Translations under genes and position numbers: made by a program
Part shown: piece by piece, positions 44,691-54,035 of the stretch
Layout: the number at the start of each line of letters is the position of its first letter
How positions within the stretch are numbered: position 1 is the first letter of the stretch
Notes under the pieces: generated by a model
What the model saw: the letters and a program-made list of their open reading frames with translations, nothing else
The model's database searches: none
What the model was told of the DNA's origin: nothing
Assembly (NCBI RefSeq): GCF_900128895.1
Contig: NZ_FSQW01000001.1
Span: forward strand, 1,898,729-1,962,728
Length of the DNA: 64,000 nt
Direction: 5' to 3'
DNA from: Parasphingorhabdus marina DSM 22363
Lineage (GTDB): Bacteria; Pseudomonadota; Alphaproteobacteria; Sphingomonadales; Sphingomonadaceae

Positions 44691-47600
44691 CGGCAAAGCC
44701 CGAACAACCCAGCAAGGCAGTGCTCGAGCAAAAGGGCATGGTGGCGTTCATGGCGCGCAATGGCGTGGCAGCGAATCTGCTGATGCTGTTTTTTCTGGTT
44801 GCGGGCATCGCTTCCTATCGCACGATCGTGCAGGAAGTCTTTTCCGAGAACAGTCTCGACACCGTCAGTGTTTCCGTTGCCTATCCGGGGGCTACGCCTG
44901 ATGAAGTCGAAGAATCGATCATCCAGAAAGTGGAAGAGGCTGTTCAGGCGGTCGATGGCGTCAAGAAAATCACGGCAACCGCATCCGAAGGCTCGGGGTC
45001 GGTTTCGATCGAGATGGAGCTCGGAACGGATATCGATCGGGCGCTCGATGATGTCAAAGCCGAGATCGACCAGATCCAGACATTCCCGGTCGAGGCCGAA
45101 GAGCCGGACGTCCGGGAACTGACAACGCGGCAGAGTGTTGTCCGTATCGCGATTTTCGGGGATGTTTCCGAAGAAGCGCTCAAGGAAGTGGCCTATGGCC
45201 TCGAAGATTCCCTGGCCGCGCTGGATGCAGTGTCGTTCGTAGATACCAGCTCGATACGTGACTATGAACTGTCGATCGAGGTTCCCCAGAACACCCTGCA
45301 GGCTCTGGGACTTTCGCTCAACGACGTGTCGCGTACAGTGGCCGCCAGCAGCCTCGACAGCCCGGCAGGTTCGATCGACACGTCAACCGAAGAGGTCCGG
45401 GTCCGGACCATCGGGCAAAATTACAACCAGCAGAATTTCGAGGATATTGTTCTGGTCAGCAATCAGGATGGGACACTGATCCGGCTGGGGCAGGTTGCAA
45501 ATATCCGCGACGGATTTGAAGATGCGGACCTGATCTCGCTGTACAATGGCAAGCCCGTGGCCTTTGTCGAGGTGTTCCGGACCAGCGACGAGCGTGTGCT
45601 TGATGTGGCGCAGGCCGTGCGCGACTATCTCGAGCAGGATTTTGCGGCAACGCTGCCCGAGGGCATTTCCTATGCTATCTGGACCGACGATTCCGAATTG
45701 CTCGATGACCGGCTCAGCCTGCTCCTGAAAAATGCCGCCATTGGTCTGTTCCTCGTCCTGCTGTCGCTCACCCTGTTTCTCGATATCCGGCTGGCAGCAT
45801 GGACTGCGGTCGGGATTGGCGTCACCTTTATCGGGGCGATCTATTTGCTGGATCTGGCCGGTTCGAGCATCAACATGTTCTCGCTTTTCGGGTTCATTCT
45901 CGCGCTCGGTCTGGTGGTCGATGACGCGATTGTGGTTGGCGAGAATATCTATGCCCAGCGGGAAGGCGGGCGTACTGGCCTCGGGGCAGCGGTTTTTGGT
46001 GCCCGGCGGGTGACGGTGCCAGTCATTTTTGCGGTTTTGACAACAATCGCGGCTTTTTCGCCGCTGCTTGCGGTAGGTGGAGTCATCGGCAAGCTGATTG
46101 CGGACATTCCCCTCGTTGTCGTTTGTGTTCTGGCGTTATCGCTGATCGAATGCCTGCTGATCCTGCCCAACCATCTCAGCCATCTTCCGCCACCCGGCAC
46201 CCCGACGCGCAATCCGGTCACCCGTTTTTTCGAGCGTGTGCAGAAGAAAGTGGACAGCTATTTTCAAGCCTTTTTGAACGGACCGCTCGACCGGGCGCTG
46301 AACTTTTCGCTCCGCATGCCCTTCGTGATTGTGGCCTCCGCCGTGGCACTGCTGATACTCTTCGCATCATTCATACCTGCAGGTATTATCAAGGTCGGTT
46401 TTTTCCCCTCGGTCGAAGCAGATGTGGTGACGGCCAATCTGGAAATGCCCGCAGGAACAACGATCGATGACACCGCCCGGATTGCCGAGCTGATCGAGGC
46501 GGGAGGCCGTGAGGCACTAAAACAGTTCGAAGCCGAACAGCCGGAGGGTGAAGAATCTCCCCTGCGCGGAATATCCACGGTCATTGGCCGCACTGCGATA
46601 GACGGTGGTCCGCAACAGACCGGTGGACGGTTGTCATCGAGCGTGGCCAATATCCAGTTCAGTTTCCAGCCGGGAGACGACCGGGATCTGGCGGCCAAGG
46701 ATTTCGAAAATCTGTGGCGCGATACAGTGGGTCCGTTGCCCGAAGTGCGATCGCTGGTCTTTGCATCCGAACTGGTCTCGGTCGGGGCACCGGTCAATGT
46801 GCAGCTATCCGACCCGGACCCGGCGGTTGTGGCCGAAGCAGAAGACAAGCTGATCGAGGAACTGAGCCGGTTCAACGGCATATTTGATTTTCAGTCTGAT
46901 CAGGATTCCGGGCTGCAGGAGATCAAGCTGGAGCTGAAACCGGAAGCCCGGACCTTGGGCGTGACACTGCAAGATGTCGCGTTGCAGGTTCGTGCTGCCT
47001 TTTTTGGCAGTGAAGCCTTGCGGGTCCAGCGCGGGCGCGAGGATGTCCGGGTCTATATCCGGCTGCCGGAAGAAGAACGCAATTCGATTTCCGACGTCGA
47101 ACGGTTCCGGGTCCGCGTACCCGGCGGCGAAGTGGCCCTCTCGGCGCTGGCCGATGTGTCCTTCGGAACAGCGCCTTCGGTCATCAGGCGGACGGACGGG
47201 CGCCGGGTGACCACGATTACCGCGGATATTAATGACGAGGTCATTACCGGCCAGGAAATCGCCAATACACTTCGCGACGATATCATGCCGCGCCTGCAGG
47301 CGGACTATCCGCAATTGCAATATACTTTCGGTGGCGAGCAGGAAGAGCAGGCGGAGACTTTCGGAGAACTCGGCATTGCCTTTCTGTTTGCGATGATGGC
47401 CATTTACGCGTTGCTGGCCATTCCATTCCGTTCCTATGTCCAGCCGCTGATCATCATGGCGGTCATTCCGTTCGGTATCATCGGCGCGCTGATCGGGCAC
47501 ATGATTCTGGGATTGCAGCTGGTCGTACTCAGTATTTTCGGCATCATTGCGCTGTCCGGCGTGATTGTGAACGGCTCGCTGGTGATGATCGACTTTATCA

Positions 47601-47905
47601 ACGAAAATCTGCGCAACGGGATGCCGATCGAGGAAGCGATTATTACCGGCGCGAAATCCCGGTTCCGTCCGATCATGCTGACATCCCTGACCACATTTCT
47701 GGGTGTGGCCCCGATCACGTTCGAGACGAGTTTGCAGGCGCAGTTCCTCATCCCGATGTCCGCCAGCCTAGGATTTGGGGTGCTGTTTGGGGCTTTCATC
47801 CTGCAACTGCTCATCCCGGCGCTGGCACTGCTTGAGCACCGCGGGAAACAACGTCTGAATGCGTGGATCGATTCGCTCAGGGATCCGGAACCGGAAGCCG
47901 GTTGA
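44687..47905 (+). CDS. RND efflux permease subunit (system 2)
   Basis: A 1072-residue proton-coupled inner-membrane pump of the AcrB/MmpL-like RND superfamily, duplicated halves with two periplasmic loops. Helix 4 carries the intact VVDDAIVV twin aspartates. YPGATPDEVEESIIQKVEEAV near residue 65 is the porter-domain start. It differs from system 1 in sequence (EVEESI rather than EIESEI) and in proton-relay residues. ATG 44687 overlaps the adaptor by 4 bp. The two systems are probably different pumps, not copies. Confidence 0.92.
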   Translation: MTAKPEQPSKAVLEQKGMVAFMARNGVAANLLMLFFLVAGIASYRTIVQEVFSENSLDTVSVSVAYPGATPDEVEESIIQKVEEAVQAVDGVKKITATASEGSGSVSIEMELGTDIDRALDDVKAEIDQIQTFPVEAEEPDVRELTTRQSVVRIAIFGDVSEEALKEVAYGLEDSLAALDAVSFVDTSSIRDYELSIEVPQNTLQALGLSLNDVSRTVAASSLDSPAGSIDTSTEEVRVRTIGQNYNQQNFEDIVLVSNQDGTLIRLGQVANIRDGFEDADLISLYNGKPVAFVEVFRTSDERVLDVAQAVRDYLEQDFAATLPEGISYAIWTDDSELLDDRLSLLLKNAAIGLFLVLLSLTLFLDIRLAAWTAVGIGVTFIGAIYLLDLAGSSINMFSLFGFILALGLVVDDAIVVGENIYAQREGGRTGLGAAVFGARRVTVPVIFAVLTTIAAFSPLLAVGGVIGKLIADIPLVVVCVLALSLIECLLILPNHLSHLPPPGTPTRNPVTRFFERVQKKVDSYFQAFLNGPLDRALNFSLRMPFVIVASAVALLILFASFIPAGIIKVGFFPSVEADVVTANLEMPAGTTIDDTARIAELIEAGGREALKQFEAEQPEGEESPLRGISTVIGRTAIDGGPQQTGGRLSSSVANIQFSFQPGDDRDLAAKDFENLWRDTVGPLPEVRSLVFASELVSVGAPVNVQLSDPDPAVVAEAEDKLIEELSRFNGIFDFQSDQDSGLQEIKLELKPEARTLGVTLQDVALQVRAAFFGSEALRVQRGREDVRVYIRLPEEERNSISDVERFRVRVPGGEVALSALADVSFGTAPSVIRRTDGRRVTTITADINDEVITGQEIANTLRDDIMPRLQADYPQLQYTFGGEQEEQAETFGELGIAFLFAMMAIYALLAIPFRSYVQPLIIMAVIPFGIIGALIGHMILGLQLVVLSIFGIIALSGVIVNGSLVMIDFINENLRNGMPIEEAIITGAKSRFRPIMLTSLTTFLGVAPITFETSLQAQFLIPMSASLGFGVLFGAFILQLLIPALALLEHRGKQRLNAWIDSLRDPEPEAG

Positions 47906-48002
47906 TTTCATGGTCCGCCGCATTTTGCAGTTGCCCTGTGACCAGCGTTGCTTCAGTTGATCGACCAGACCAATTCGTGCCACTCATAACAAGGAAACAT
48001 CC

Positions 48003-48854
48003 ATGACCGAACTGACCGGAAAAACCGCATTCATCACAGGCGGTGCCTCCGGGCTCGGCTTTGCCATGGCGAAAAGCATGGGCGCGCGAGGCGCGAAGCT
48101 GATGCTGGCGGATATTGACGGCGCGAAGCTCGAGGCCGCCGGTTCACAGCTAAAGACGGAAGGTTTTGAGGTGGCAACATGCGTTTGTGATGTGGCCAGC
48201 GCGCAGTCAGTCAAGGCCGCAGCTGACGCCACCATCGACGCATTTGGCGCCGTACACATTGTAGTCAACAACGCGGGGGTCGCGCTGGGCGGACAGGCCG
48301 GGGAAACCGCGCTTGCAGACTGGAAGTGGATTGTCGATATCAACCTGATGGGCGTGGTGCATGGTGTCGAGACCTTCCTGCCGCTGATCCGTGAGAGCGG
48401 GAAGGGTGGTCATATCATCAATGTGGCTTCGATGGCCGGTCTGGCAGCATCGGCAGCCATGGCACCATATCACGCCACCAAATTTGCCGTGGTCGGCTAT
48501 TCCGAGAGCCTGCAACAGGAGATGGTTGACAGCAATATCGGGGTCAGCGTGCTTTGCCCTGCCTGGGTCAGCACAGACATCCACAAAAGCAGCCTCGACC
48601 GCCCCGGACAGACCGAGAGTCGGGAAGAAGCAATGGCTGATCCCGCTTTTCAGCAGATCAAAGCCGTCGTCGAGAGCGGCATCAGCGCGGATCTTGTCGG
48701 GGCCTATGTCGCAGACTGTGTGGAAGCCAACCGCTTCTATATTTTTACCCATCCCGAGATGGAGCAATTTCTCGACATGCGGCACCAGATGATCAAGAAA
48801 GACTATGCTGCCTGTGCATCCGATCCGCGATTTGCCGCCAAGCCAGCCGCTTGA
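48003..48854 (+). CDS. SDR-family NAD(P)-dependent oxidoreductase
   Basis: A 283-residue classical short-chain dehydrogenase: nucleotide loop TGGASGLG (about 12-19), structural NNAG, catalytic INVASMA serine, and YHATK with catalytic Tyr and Lys. Unlike the SDR-like protein near 25 kb, all motifs are intact. The C-terminal FYIFTHPEMEQFLDMRHQMIKKD extension (about 250-275) is characteristic of a sphingomonad/mycobacterial subgroup acting on hydrophobic alcohols. AAGGAAAC precedes ATG 48003. It is followed on the same strand by acyl-CoA dehydrogenases, suggesting a shared pathway. Confidence 0.9.
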   Translation: MTELTGKTAFITGGASGLGFAMAKSMGARGAKLMLADIDGAKLEAAGSQLKTEGFEVATCVCDVASAQSVKAAADATIDAFGAVHIVVNNAGVALGGQAGETALADWKWIVDINLMGVVHGVETFLPLIRESGKGGHIINVASMAGLAASAAMAPYHATKFAVVGYSESLQQEMVDSNIGVSVLCPAWVSTDIHKSSLDRPGQTESREEAMADPAFQQIKAVVESGISADLVGAYVADCVEANRFYIFTHPEMEQFLDMRHQMIKKDYAACASDPRFAAKPAA

Positions 48855-48982
48855 TCCCGAACCGGCATGGCAGGAGGCCTCTTTATTGACAGGTTTTTCT
48901 CCACCGAAATGCGGTAAAACAGCAGGGCAATAACCGGACCGGAATCGAAGGATTCGTTCGAACAAAGACGACGGAGAGAAGA

Positions 48983-50092
48983 GTGTCGACCATATCGACC
49001 GAAGAACAGACCGCGATGTGCGAAAGTTTTGCGCGATTGCTCGCGGAGAAGAGCGGCGAGGCACAGGTTCGCGATGCGATGGAGACTGAGCTCGGTTATG
49101 ATGCCGCGCTGTGGACTTCCATGGCGGACATGGGGCTACTCGGTGTGCTCGTCGATCCGGCCCATGGTGGTATTGGCGGCGGGGCTGTTTTGCTCGAAGC
49201 CTTACTCGAAGAGGCGGGCAAGCACTTGTTATGCAGTCCTTTTATCTCGACATCCGTAATCGCTGCGAATCTCGTTGCTGCATCGGATGATGACTGTCTC
49301 AAGGAAGAAATTCTCGGCGCCATTTGCACTGGCGAGATGATATTTGCCGTAGCCGCCACCGGAGACAAAGGCCTGTGGACGACAGAGGATATTGACCTGC
49401 GGGCCGAAACGGTTGGCGATGACTGGGTTGTCGACGGTAGCGCTTCTTTTGTTCTGCATGCGAAGGGTGCGCATCAGTTTCTGCTGCTGGCGCAAACAAC
49501 AGACGGCCTCCGCGCACTGGTTGCTGACGCGGAACAGGATGGCATGGCACTGGACCCGATGCAGGCCAATGATCCGGCCCTGAGATTGTCCAGGCTTCAG
49601 TGTTCCGGAGTGAATGCCCGGCTGCTCACCGGCGTAGACGAAGCCGATATTGACTCTGCCCTGAACCTCGCCCGCATTGCCCAGGCGGCCGAACATGCGG
49701 GCGGTGTGAAACGCATTTTTGATATCACCATCGAATATCTGCAAACCCGGCACCAGTTCGGGCGTCAGATCGGCAGCTACCAGTCCCTCAAGCACATGGC
49801 GGCAGACATGCTCGTCGAGGTGGAATCTGCGGCCTCCGCTGCGCGCCATGCCGCCCGTGCCTGGGATGCGGGAGCGGATGACACACAAACACTGGTCAGT
49901 CTGGCGGCCTTCGCGGGTGCAGATGCCTATCGGGATGTAACGGCGCAGGCGATCCAGCTGCATGGCGGAATTGCCTATACCTGGGAACATCCCGCACATC
50001 TGTTCTGGCGCCGCGCGCGCACCGGACTGTGGCTGTTTGGATCTTCGGACCAGCACCGGGAAACCTATCTCGCCTCACTGGAGAACGCATGA
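48983..50092 (+). CDS. Acyl-CoA dehydrogenase-like subunit (probable partner subunit of a heteromer)
   Basis: A 369-residue acyl-CoA dehydrogenase family protein. The C-terminal four-helix region is recognisable (EYLQTRHQFGRQIGSYQSLKHMAADM and IQLHGGIAYTWEHPAHLFWRR), but the FAD-binding beta-strand signature of active enzymes (SEPxAGSD) is not found here; it appears as MIFAVAATGDKGL. The start is GTG 48983 after GGAGAG. It overlaps the next acyl-CoA dehydrogenase by 4 bp, as in the actinobacterial ChsE-type pairs that assemble as alpha2beta2. Confidence 0.87.
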   Translation: MSTISTEEQTAMCESFARLLAEKSGEAQVRDAMETELGYDAALWTSMADMGLLGVLVDPAHGGIGGGAVLLEALLEEAGKHLLCSPFISTSVIAANLVAASDDDCLKEEILGAICTGEMIFAVAATGDKGLWTTEDIDLRAETVGDDWVVDGSASFVLHAKGAHQFLLLAQTTDGLRALVADAEQDGMALDPMQANDPALRLSRLQCSGVNARLLTGVDEADIDSALNLARIAQAAEHAGGVKRIFDITIEYLQTRHQFGRQIGSYQSLKHMAADMLVEVESAASAARHAARAWDAGADDTQTLVSLAAFAGADAYRDVTAQAIQLHGGIAYTWEHPAHLFWRRARTGLWLFGSSDQHRETYLASLENA

Positions 50093-51300
50093 TGGCACTG
50101 GAAAAACCTGACTCCGATGAGCAACTCGCAGCCGACGTCAACGCCTGGCTCGATGCGAACTGGGATGATGCCCGTCGCTGCGAGAAGGGCGCGGATAAGC
50201 TGGATGTCAGATCCTGGCTGACCAAACTTCTGGAGTCCGGCTATGCAGTGCCGACCTGGTCACCGGAATGGTTTGGCCTGGGGCTGGGATCGAAACAAGG
50301 CCGGATCATCGATCGCATCCTGAAGGCACGTAACGTGATCGGTCGCTCGCAGGATCGCTATAATCTGGGCGCCGTTACGGTCTACCGGCTGGGTAGTCCG
50401 GAGCTGAAACAGGAGTTGCTGCGCGACATGCTGACCGGCAGTTTCAGCTGTCTGCTTTACTCGGAACCCAATGCCGGGTCGGACCTGGCCGGAGTACGGA
50501 CCAAGGCCGAGTGGCAAGCGGGGCCTGATGGCGGGGAATATGTCATCACCGGACAGAAGGTCTGGACATCCAACGCCACCGAAGCCACCTACGGAATGCT
50601 GCTGGCACGCAGTGACTGGGATGTGCCAAAGCATTCCGGCATCACCTTTTTCATCTTCCCGATGAAGCAGCCGGGTGTGGAAATCCGGCCGATCAACCAG
50701 ATAACCGGTGAATCGGAATTCAACGAGATATTCATTTCCGAAGCCCGGGTCCCGGCGCGCTATATCGTGGGCGAACGCAATGGCGGCTGGAAAGTGTTAC
50801 AGACGGCGCTTGCCTATGAACGGTTGATCATGGGGGAAGGGGCAACCGAACGACAGGGCAAGGAAAAGGGGGCCGAACCGCCACTGATTCAGCTCGCCCG
50901 AAAACATGGCAAGCTGCAGGATCCCGTCCTGCGGCAGAAAATGGCGCAGGCCATAGCCTACCGACAATTGAATGCGCTCAATATGCAGCGCGCCAAGGCG
51001 GAAATTCTGGCCAATGGGTCATCATCGCTGATGTCGCTGGGCAAACTCGCCATGTCGCGGATTCAGCATGGTGAAGCGCGCGTAGCGGCGGATATACTCG
51101 GTGCCGCCAGTCTGCTCCATGGCAAGGACCATCCGGATTCCGCCGACATGAATTTTGACTCAGCAAAAGCCTATATGAACAGCATCGGCGGCGGCAGCGA
51201 CCAGATCCAGCGCAACATCATTTCGGAGCGTGTGCTGGGATTGCCGCGCGAATTCGAGGTCGATCGCAACATGCCGTTCCGGGATGTGAAATCGGGTTAA
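50089..51300 (+). CDS. Acyl-CoA dehydrogenase (FAD-binding partner)
   Basis: A 403-residue flavoenzyme that introduces the alpha-beta double bond in acyl-CoA. LLYSEPNAGSDLAGVRTKAE (about 125-145) is the FAD/substrate signature, QKVWTSNAT follows, and MNSIGGGSDQIQRNIISERVLGLPRE near the C-terminus is typical. Start ATG 50089 overlaps the stop of the preceding subunit (ATGATG), so both should be made in equal amount. The pair fits bulky or steroid-like acyl-CoA substrates, an inference from characterised pairs. Confidence 0.9.
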   Translation: MMALEKPDSDEQLAADVNAWLDANWDDARRCEKGADKLDVRSWLTKLLESGYAVPTWSPEWFGLGLGSKQGRIIDRILKARNVIGRSQDRYNLGAVTVYRLGSPELKQELLRDMLTGSFSCLLYSEPNAGSDLAGVRTKAEWQAGPDGGEYVITGQKVWTSNATEATYGMLLARSDWDVPKHSGITFFIFPMKQPGVEIRPINQITGESEFNEIFISEARVPARYIVGERNGGWKVLQTALAYERLIMGEGATERQGKEKGAEPPLIQLARKHGKLQDPVLRQKMAQAIAYRQLNALNMQRAKAEILANGSSSLMSLGKLAMSRIQHGEARVAADILGAASLLHGKDHPDSADMNFDSAKAYMNSIGGGSDQIQRNIISERVLGLPREFEVDRNMPFRDVKSG

Positions 51301-51317
51301 ACAAACGGAGAAATGAC

Positions 51318-53045
51318 ATGGCGCAGAATTATGATCTGATCATCCGCGGGGGCCTGGTGGTGGATGGGACCGGCAGTGCGCCCGTTCAACAGGATATTGC
51401 CGTCCGCGACGGCCGGATTGTGGCCATTGGAAACATTACGGAAAGCGGGGCCGAGGAAATCGATGCCACCGATCGCATTGTTACCCCGGGCTTTGTCGAT
51501 GTGCATACCCATTATGACGGGCAGGCCGTCTGGTCGGAAGAAATGGCGCCCTCATCCTCGCATGGCGTGACCACCGCCGTGATGGGCAATTGCGGTGTCG
51601 GTTTCGCGCCCTGTCGCCAGGAAGATCACGACATGCTGATTAACGTCATGGAGGGCGTGGAGGATATACCCGGCGTCGTCATGGCGGAAGGGCTGCCATG
51701 GAACTGGGAGACTTTTCCCGAATATCTGGACGTCGTGGACAAGGGCCAGCGCGATATTGATGTGGCTGTCTATCTGCCACATTCCCCGCTCCGTGTGTAT
51801 GCCATGGGCGAGCGCGGAGCCAATCGCGAGCCAGCGACGGCAGAGGACCTGGAACGCATGCGGAACCTGTCACGCGAAGCGATTGAGGCGGGCGCAATTG
51901 GCTTCGCGACGTCCCGGCTGAGCATCCACAAGACGGCAGATGGCGGAAGCATCCCGACATTTCAGACCGATGTTGATGAATTGACGGCCATCTGTGGCGG
52001 CATGGCCGATGCCGGAGCAGGCACGTTTCAGATCGTACTGGACGCCTTTGTCGGATTTGACCGCGAATATCCGGTGATTGAAGCCGTTGTCTCGGAAACG
52101 GGTCGTCCGGTGACATTCACCCTGGCCAGCGGCAATGACGCACCGCCGCGCTGGCGCAAGGTTTTGACCATGATGGAAGAAACCAATGCGGCCAATGACG
52201 GGGATGCCAGGGTTACCGGTCAGGTCATGCCCCGGCCGATCGGGATTATCGAAGGGCTGGAGCTGTCCGTTCATCCGTTCATCATGTGTCCCAGCTGGCA
52301 AAAAATCGCCGACCTGCCGCTGGACGAGAAAGTCGCCGCGATGCGCGATCCGGAACTGCGGCAGGCGCTGATCACGGAGGAACCGGATCCGGGGCATCCG
52401 TTCAATGAACTCGGCCGCAACTGGCGCTGGCTCTATCCGCTGGACGATCCGCCCGACTATGCGCCGCCGGCTGACCAAAGTCTGGAAGCTCTGGCTGCCG
52501 CGCGCGGATGTACGCCGCAAGACATTGCCTATGACCGTTTCCTGGAAACGGAGGGCAAGGGACTGCTGCTGGGCGCGCTGGGAAATTACGAGAATAACAG
52601 CCTCGATTCGGTCCATGAGATGCTCAGTCATCCGCATTGTATCCCCGCTCTGGGTGACGGCGGGGCGCATTATGGTGCGATTTGCGATGCCAGCTTTTCC
52701 ACCTTTCTGCTGACCCATTGGGTCAAGGGAAACCAGCCGAAACAGTTTGATCTGCCCGGTGCCATTCACATGCTGACCCAGAAGCCGGCCCGAACTGTCG
52801 GGCTGCACGACCGGGGTGTCCTGAAGGTCGGGGCGAAGGCGGATATCAATGTCATCAACCTGGATGCCCTGCGCCTGCACTTGCCGGAAATTGTCCATGA
52901 CCTTCCGGCCGGCGGCCGGCGACTGCATCAGCGGGCGACCGGCTATGATGCAACCATCGTTTCCGGCGAGATCATCCGGCGTTTCGACGATGCCACGGGT
53001 GCGCGGCCAGGCAAGCTGGTTCGCGGCGTGCAGCAGGCCGCCTGA
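51318..53045 (+). CDS. N-acyl-D-amino-acid deacylase-like amidohydrolase
   Basis: A 575-residue metal-dependent amidohydrolase of the D-aminoacylase branch. The N-terminal small beta domain (IIRGGLVVDGTGSAPVQQD) is followed by the TIM-barrel start VDVHTHYDGQ with the HxH metal ligands and GVTTAVMGNCGVGFAPC, whose cysteine is a zinc ligand in the D-aminoacylase family. The end includes LKVGAKADINVINLD. ATG 51318 has GGAG upstream; 17 bp separate it from the acyl-CoA dehydrogenase. Whether it hydrolyses an acyl amide or a lactone-like bond is not decidable here. Confidence 0.86.
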   Translation: MAQNYDLIIRGGLVVDGTGSAPVQQDIAVRDGRIVAIGNITESGAEEIDATDRIVTPGFVDVHTHYDGQAVWSEEMAPSSSHGVTTAVMGNCGVGFAPCRQEDHDMLINVMEGVEDIPGVVMAEGLPWNWETFPEYLDVVDKGQRDIDVAVYLPHSPLRVYAMGERGANREPATAEDLERMRNLSREAIEAGAIGFATSRLSIHKTADGGSIPTFQTDVDELTAICGGMADAGAGTFQIVLDAFVGFDREYPVIEAVVSETGRPVTFTLASGNDAPPRWRKVLTMMEETNAANDGDARVTGQVMPRPIGIIEGLELSVHPFIMCPSWQKIADLPLDEKVAAMRDPELRQALITEEPDPGHPFNELGRNWRWLYPLDDPPDYAPPADQSLEALAAARGCTPQDIAYDRFLETEGKGLLLGALGNYENNSLDSVHEMLSHPHCIPALGDGGAHYGAICDASFSTFLLTHWVKGNQPKQFDLPGAIHMLTQKPARTVGLHDRGVLKVGAKADINVINLDALRLHLPEIVHDLPAGGRRLHQRATGYDATIVSGEIIRRFDDATGARPGKLVRGVQQAA

Positions 53046-53152
53046 ATTCCAGACCTGACCCGGTTCGACGGGTTTGCATGCGCTGGTCAGCCGAGTGCAA
53101 TCGAAGGTGCGGGAAATCTGCTGCCAATTTGCTCCAGATCAATGTGCCGGGA

Positions 53153-53166
53153 CTGATTTTGATCAA
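53153..53166. promoter_or_regulatory. FNR-like box (CTGAT-TTTG-ATCAA) before the universal stress gene
   Basis: Matches TTGAT-N4-ATCAA at 9 of 10 positions, and an FNR-type regulator is encoded less than 1 kb away. Its centre is only about 36 bp before the chosen ATG of the universal stress gene, so a class II activator position (-41.5) would put transcription start inside the gene; repression or a different start would be needed. Confidence 0.5.
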
Positions 53167-53195
53167 CAATGACCATCATAAAGAAGGAGATGGTC

Positions 53196-54005
53196 ATGAA
53201 ATCGATATTGCTGCACATTTGCGATGATGATGCGCTGGACTCGCGGATGCAGGTCGCGCTGGATCTGGCACGGGCACATGAGGCACATCTGACCTGCCTT
53301 CAGCCGTCGGTCCAGTTCACACCGGTCCCTTATGCACCGATGGCCGGACATTTTGTTTCGGATATCAATATCACTGATATGCAGGAAGCAGAACAGGCCC
53401 ACCGGGAACGGGTAGAGAGTCGACTCCAGTCGGAAGACGTGCCGTGGAACTGGCAACTGGGGCTGGGTGATCCGGCAACCCTTTTGGTCGAACAAAGCGG
53501 CCTCGCCGACCTGCTGGTGCTCAGCCAGCCGGCGGGGAAGGGGGCCAAGCCCACGGATCCCTTGCCGATCGCGGGAGAGGTCGCAATTCACGCGCATGCG
53601 GCGACGATGATCGTACCGGCGGAGAGCATGTCCTTTGATTGCGGGAAGCCGGTTGTTGTCGCCTGGAACGGGTCAAAAGAGTCTTCCCGGGCGATCCGCT
53701 TTGCCCTGCCGATCCTGAAAATGGCCAGCGATGTTCATGTGGTGACGGTGGATGAGGGCAAGCAATTGCCACCGCTTGATGCTTCAACCTATCTGTCCAG
53801 ACACGGAGTTTCGTCGGATCTTCATCAGCTGAATGCCGGAAAAAGCAAGACCGGAGAGGTGATTGAGGAGTTTGCCCAGGACGTCGGAGCTTCGGCGATT
53901 GTGATGGGCGCTTACGGGCATTCCCGCCTGCGAGAAACGCTGATGGGCGGTGTCACGCGCGATCAGTTGCGGAAATCCCGGTTGCCGCTGATCATGGGGC
54001 ACTGA
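53196..54005 (+). CDS. Universal stress protein, tandem UspA domains
   Basis: A 269-residue protein with two UspA-like folds (about 1-140 and 150-269). The second half has the nucleotide-binding pattern GAYGHSRLRETLMGGVTRDQL and ends LPLIMGH, typical of ATP-binding Usp members. Such proteins are induced by starvation, oxygen limitation or other stress. Start ATG 53196 is preferred since AAGGAG (53184-53189) gives a 6-base spacing; an earlier ATG at 53190 abuts the ribosome site. It is convergent with the fnr-type gene, with an FNR-like box upstream. Confidence 0.88.
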   Translation: MKSILLHICDDDALDSRMQVALDLARAHEAHLTCLQPSVQFTPVPYAPMAGHFVSDINITDMQEAEQAHRERVESRLQSEDVPWNWQLGLGDPATLLVEQSGLADLLVLSQPAGKGAKPTDPLPIAGEVAIHAHAATMIVPAESMSFDCGKPVVVAWNGSKESSRAIRFALPILKMASDVHVVTVDEGKQLPPLDASTYLSRHGVSSDLHQLNAGKSKTGEVIEEFAQDVGASAIVMGAYGHSRLRETLMGGVTRDQLRKSRLPLIMGH

Positions 54006-54013
54006 ACTCTGGC

Positions 54014-54035
54014 CACAGCCGTCAGACCGGCTGTG
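54014..54035. terminator. Bidirectional hairpin between the convergent usp and fnr-type genes
   Basis: CACAGCCG (54014-54021) and CGGCTGTG (54028-54035) form a perfect 8-bp stem with a 6-nt loop. The first base of the loop is within the stop of the leftward fnr-type gene, so the stem overlaps its last codons. No long U-run follows on either strand. Confidence 0.5.

Noticed and set aside
48956..48963. GTTCGAAC palindrome before the first acyl-CoA dehydrogenase
   Set aside because: Only 8 bp, without extended symmetry; likely to occur by chance.
51870..52928. 352-codon minus-strand open frame
   Set aside because: Lies antisense to the D-aminoacylase-like gene and shows no motif.
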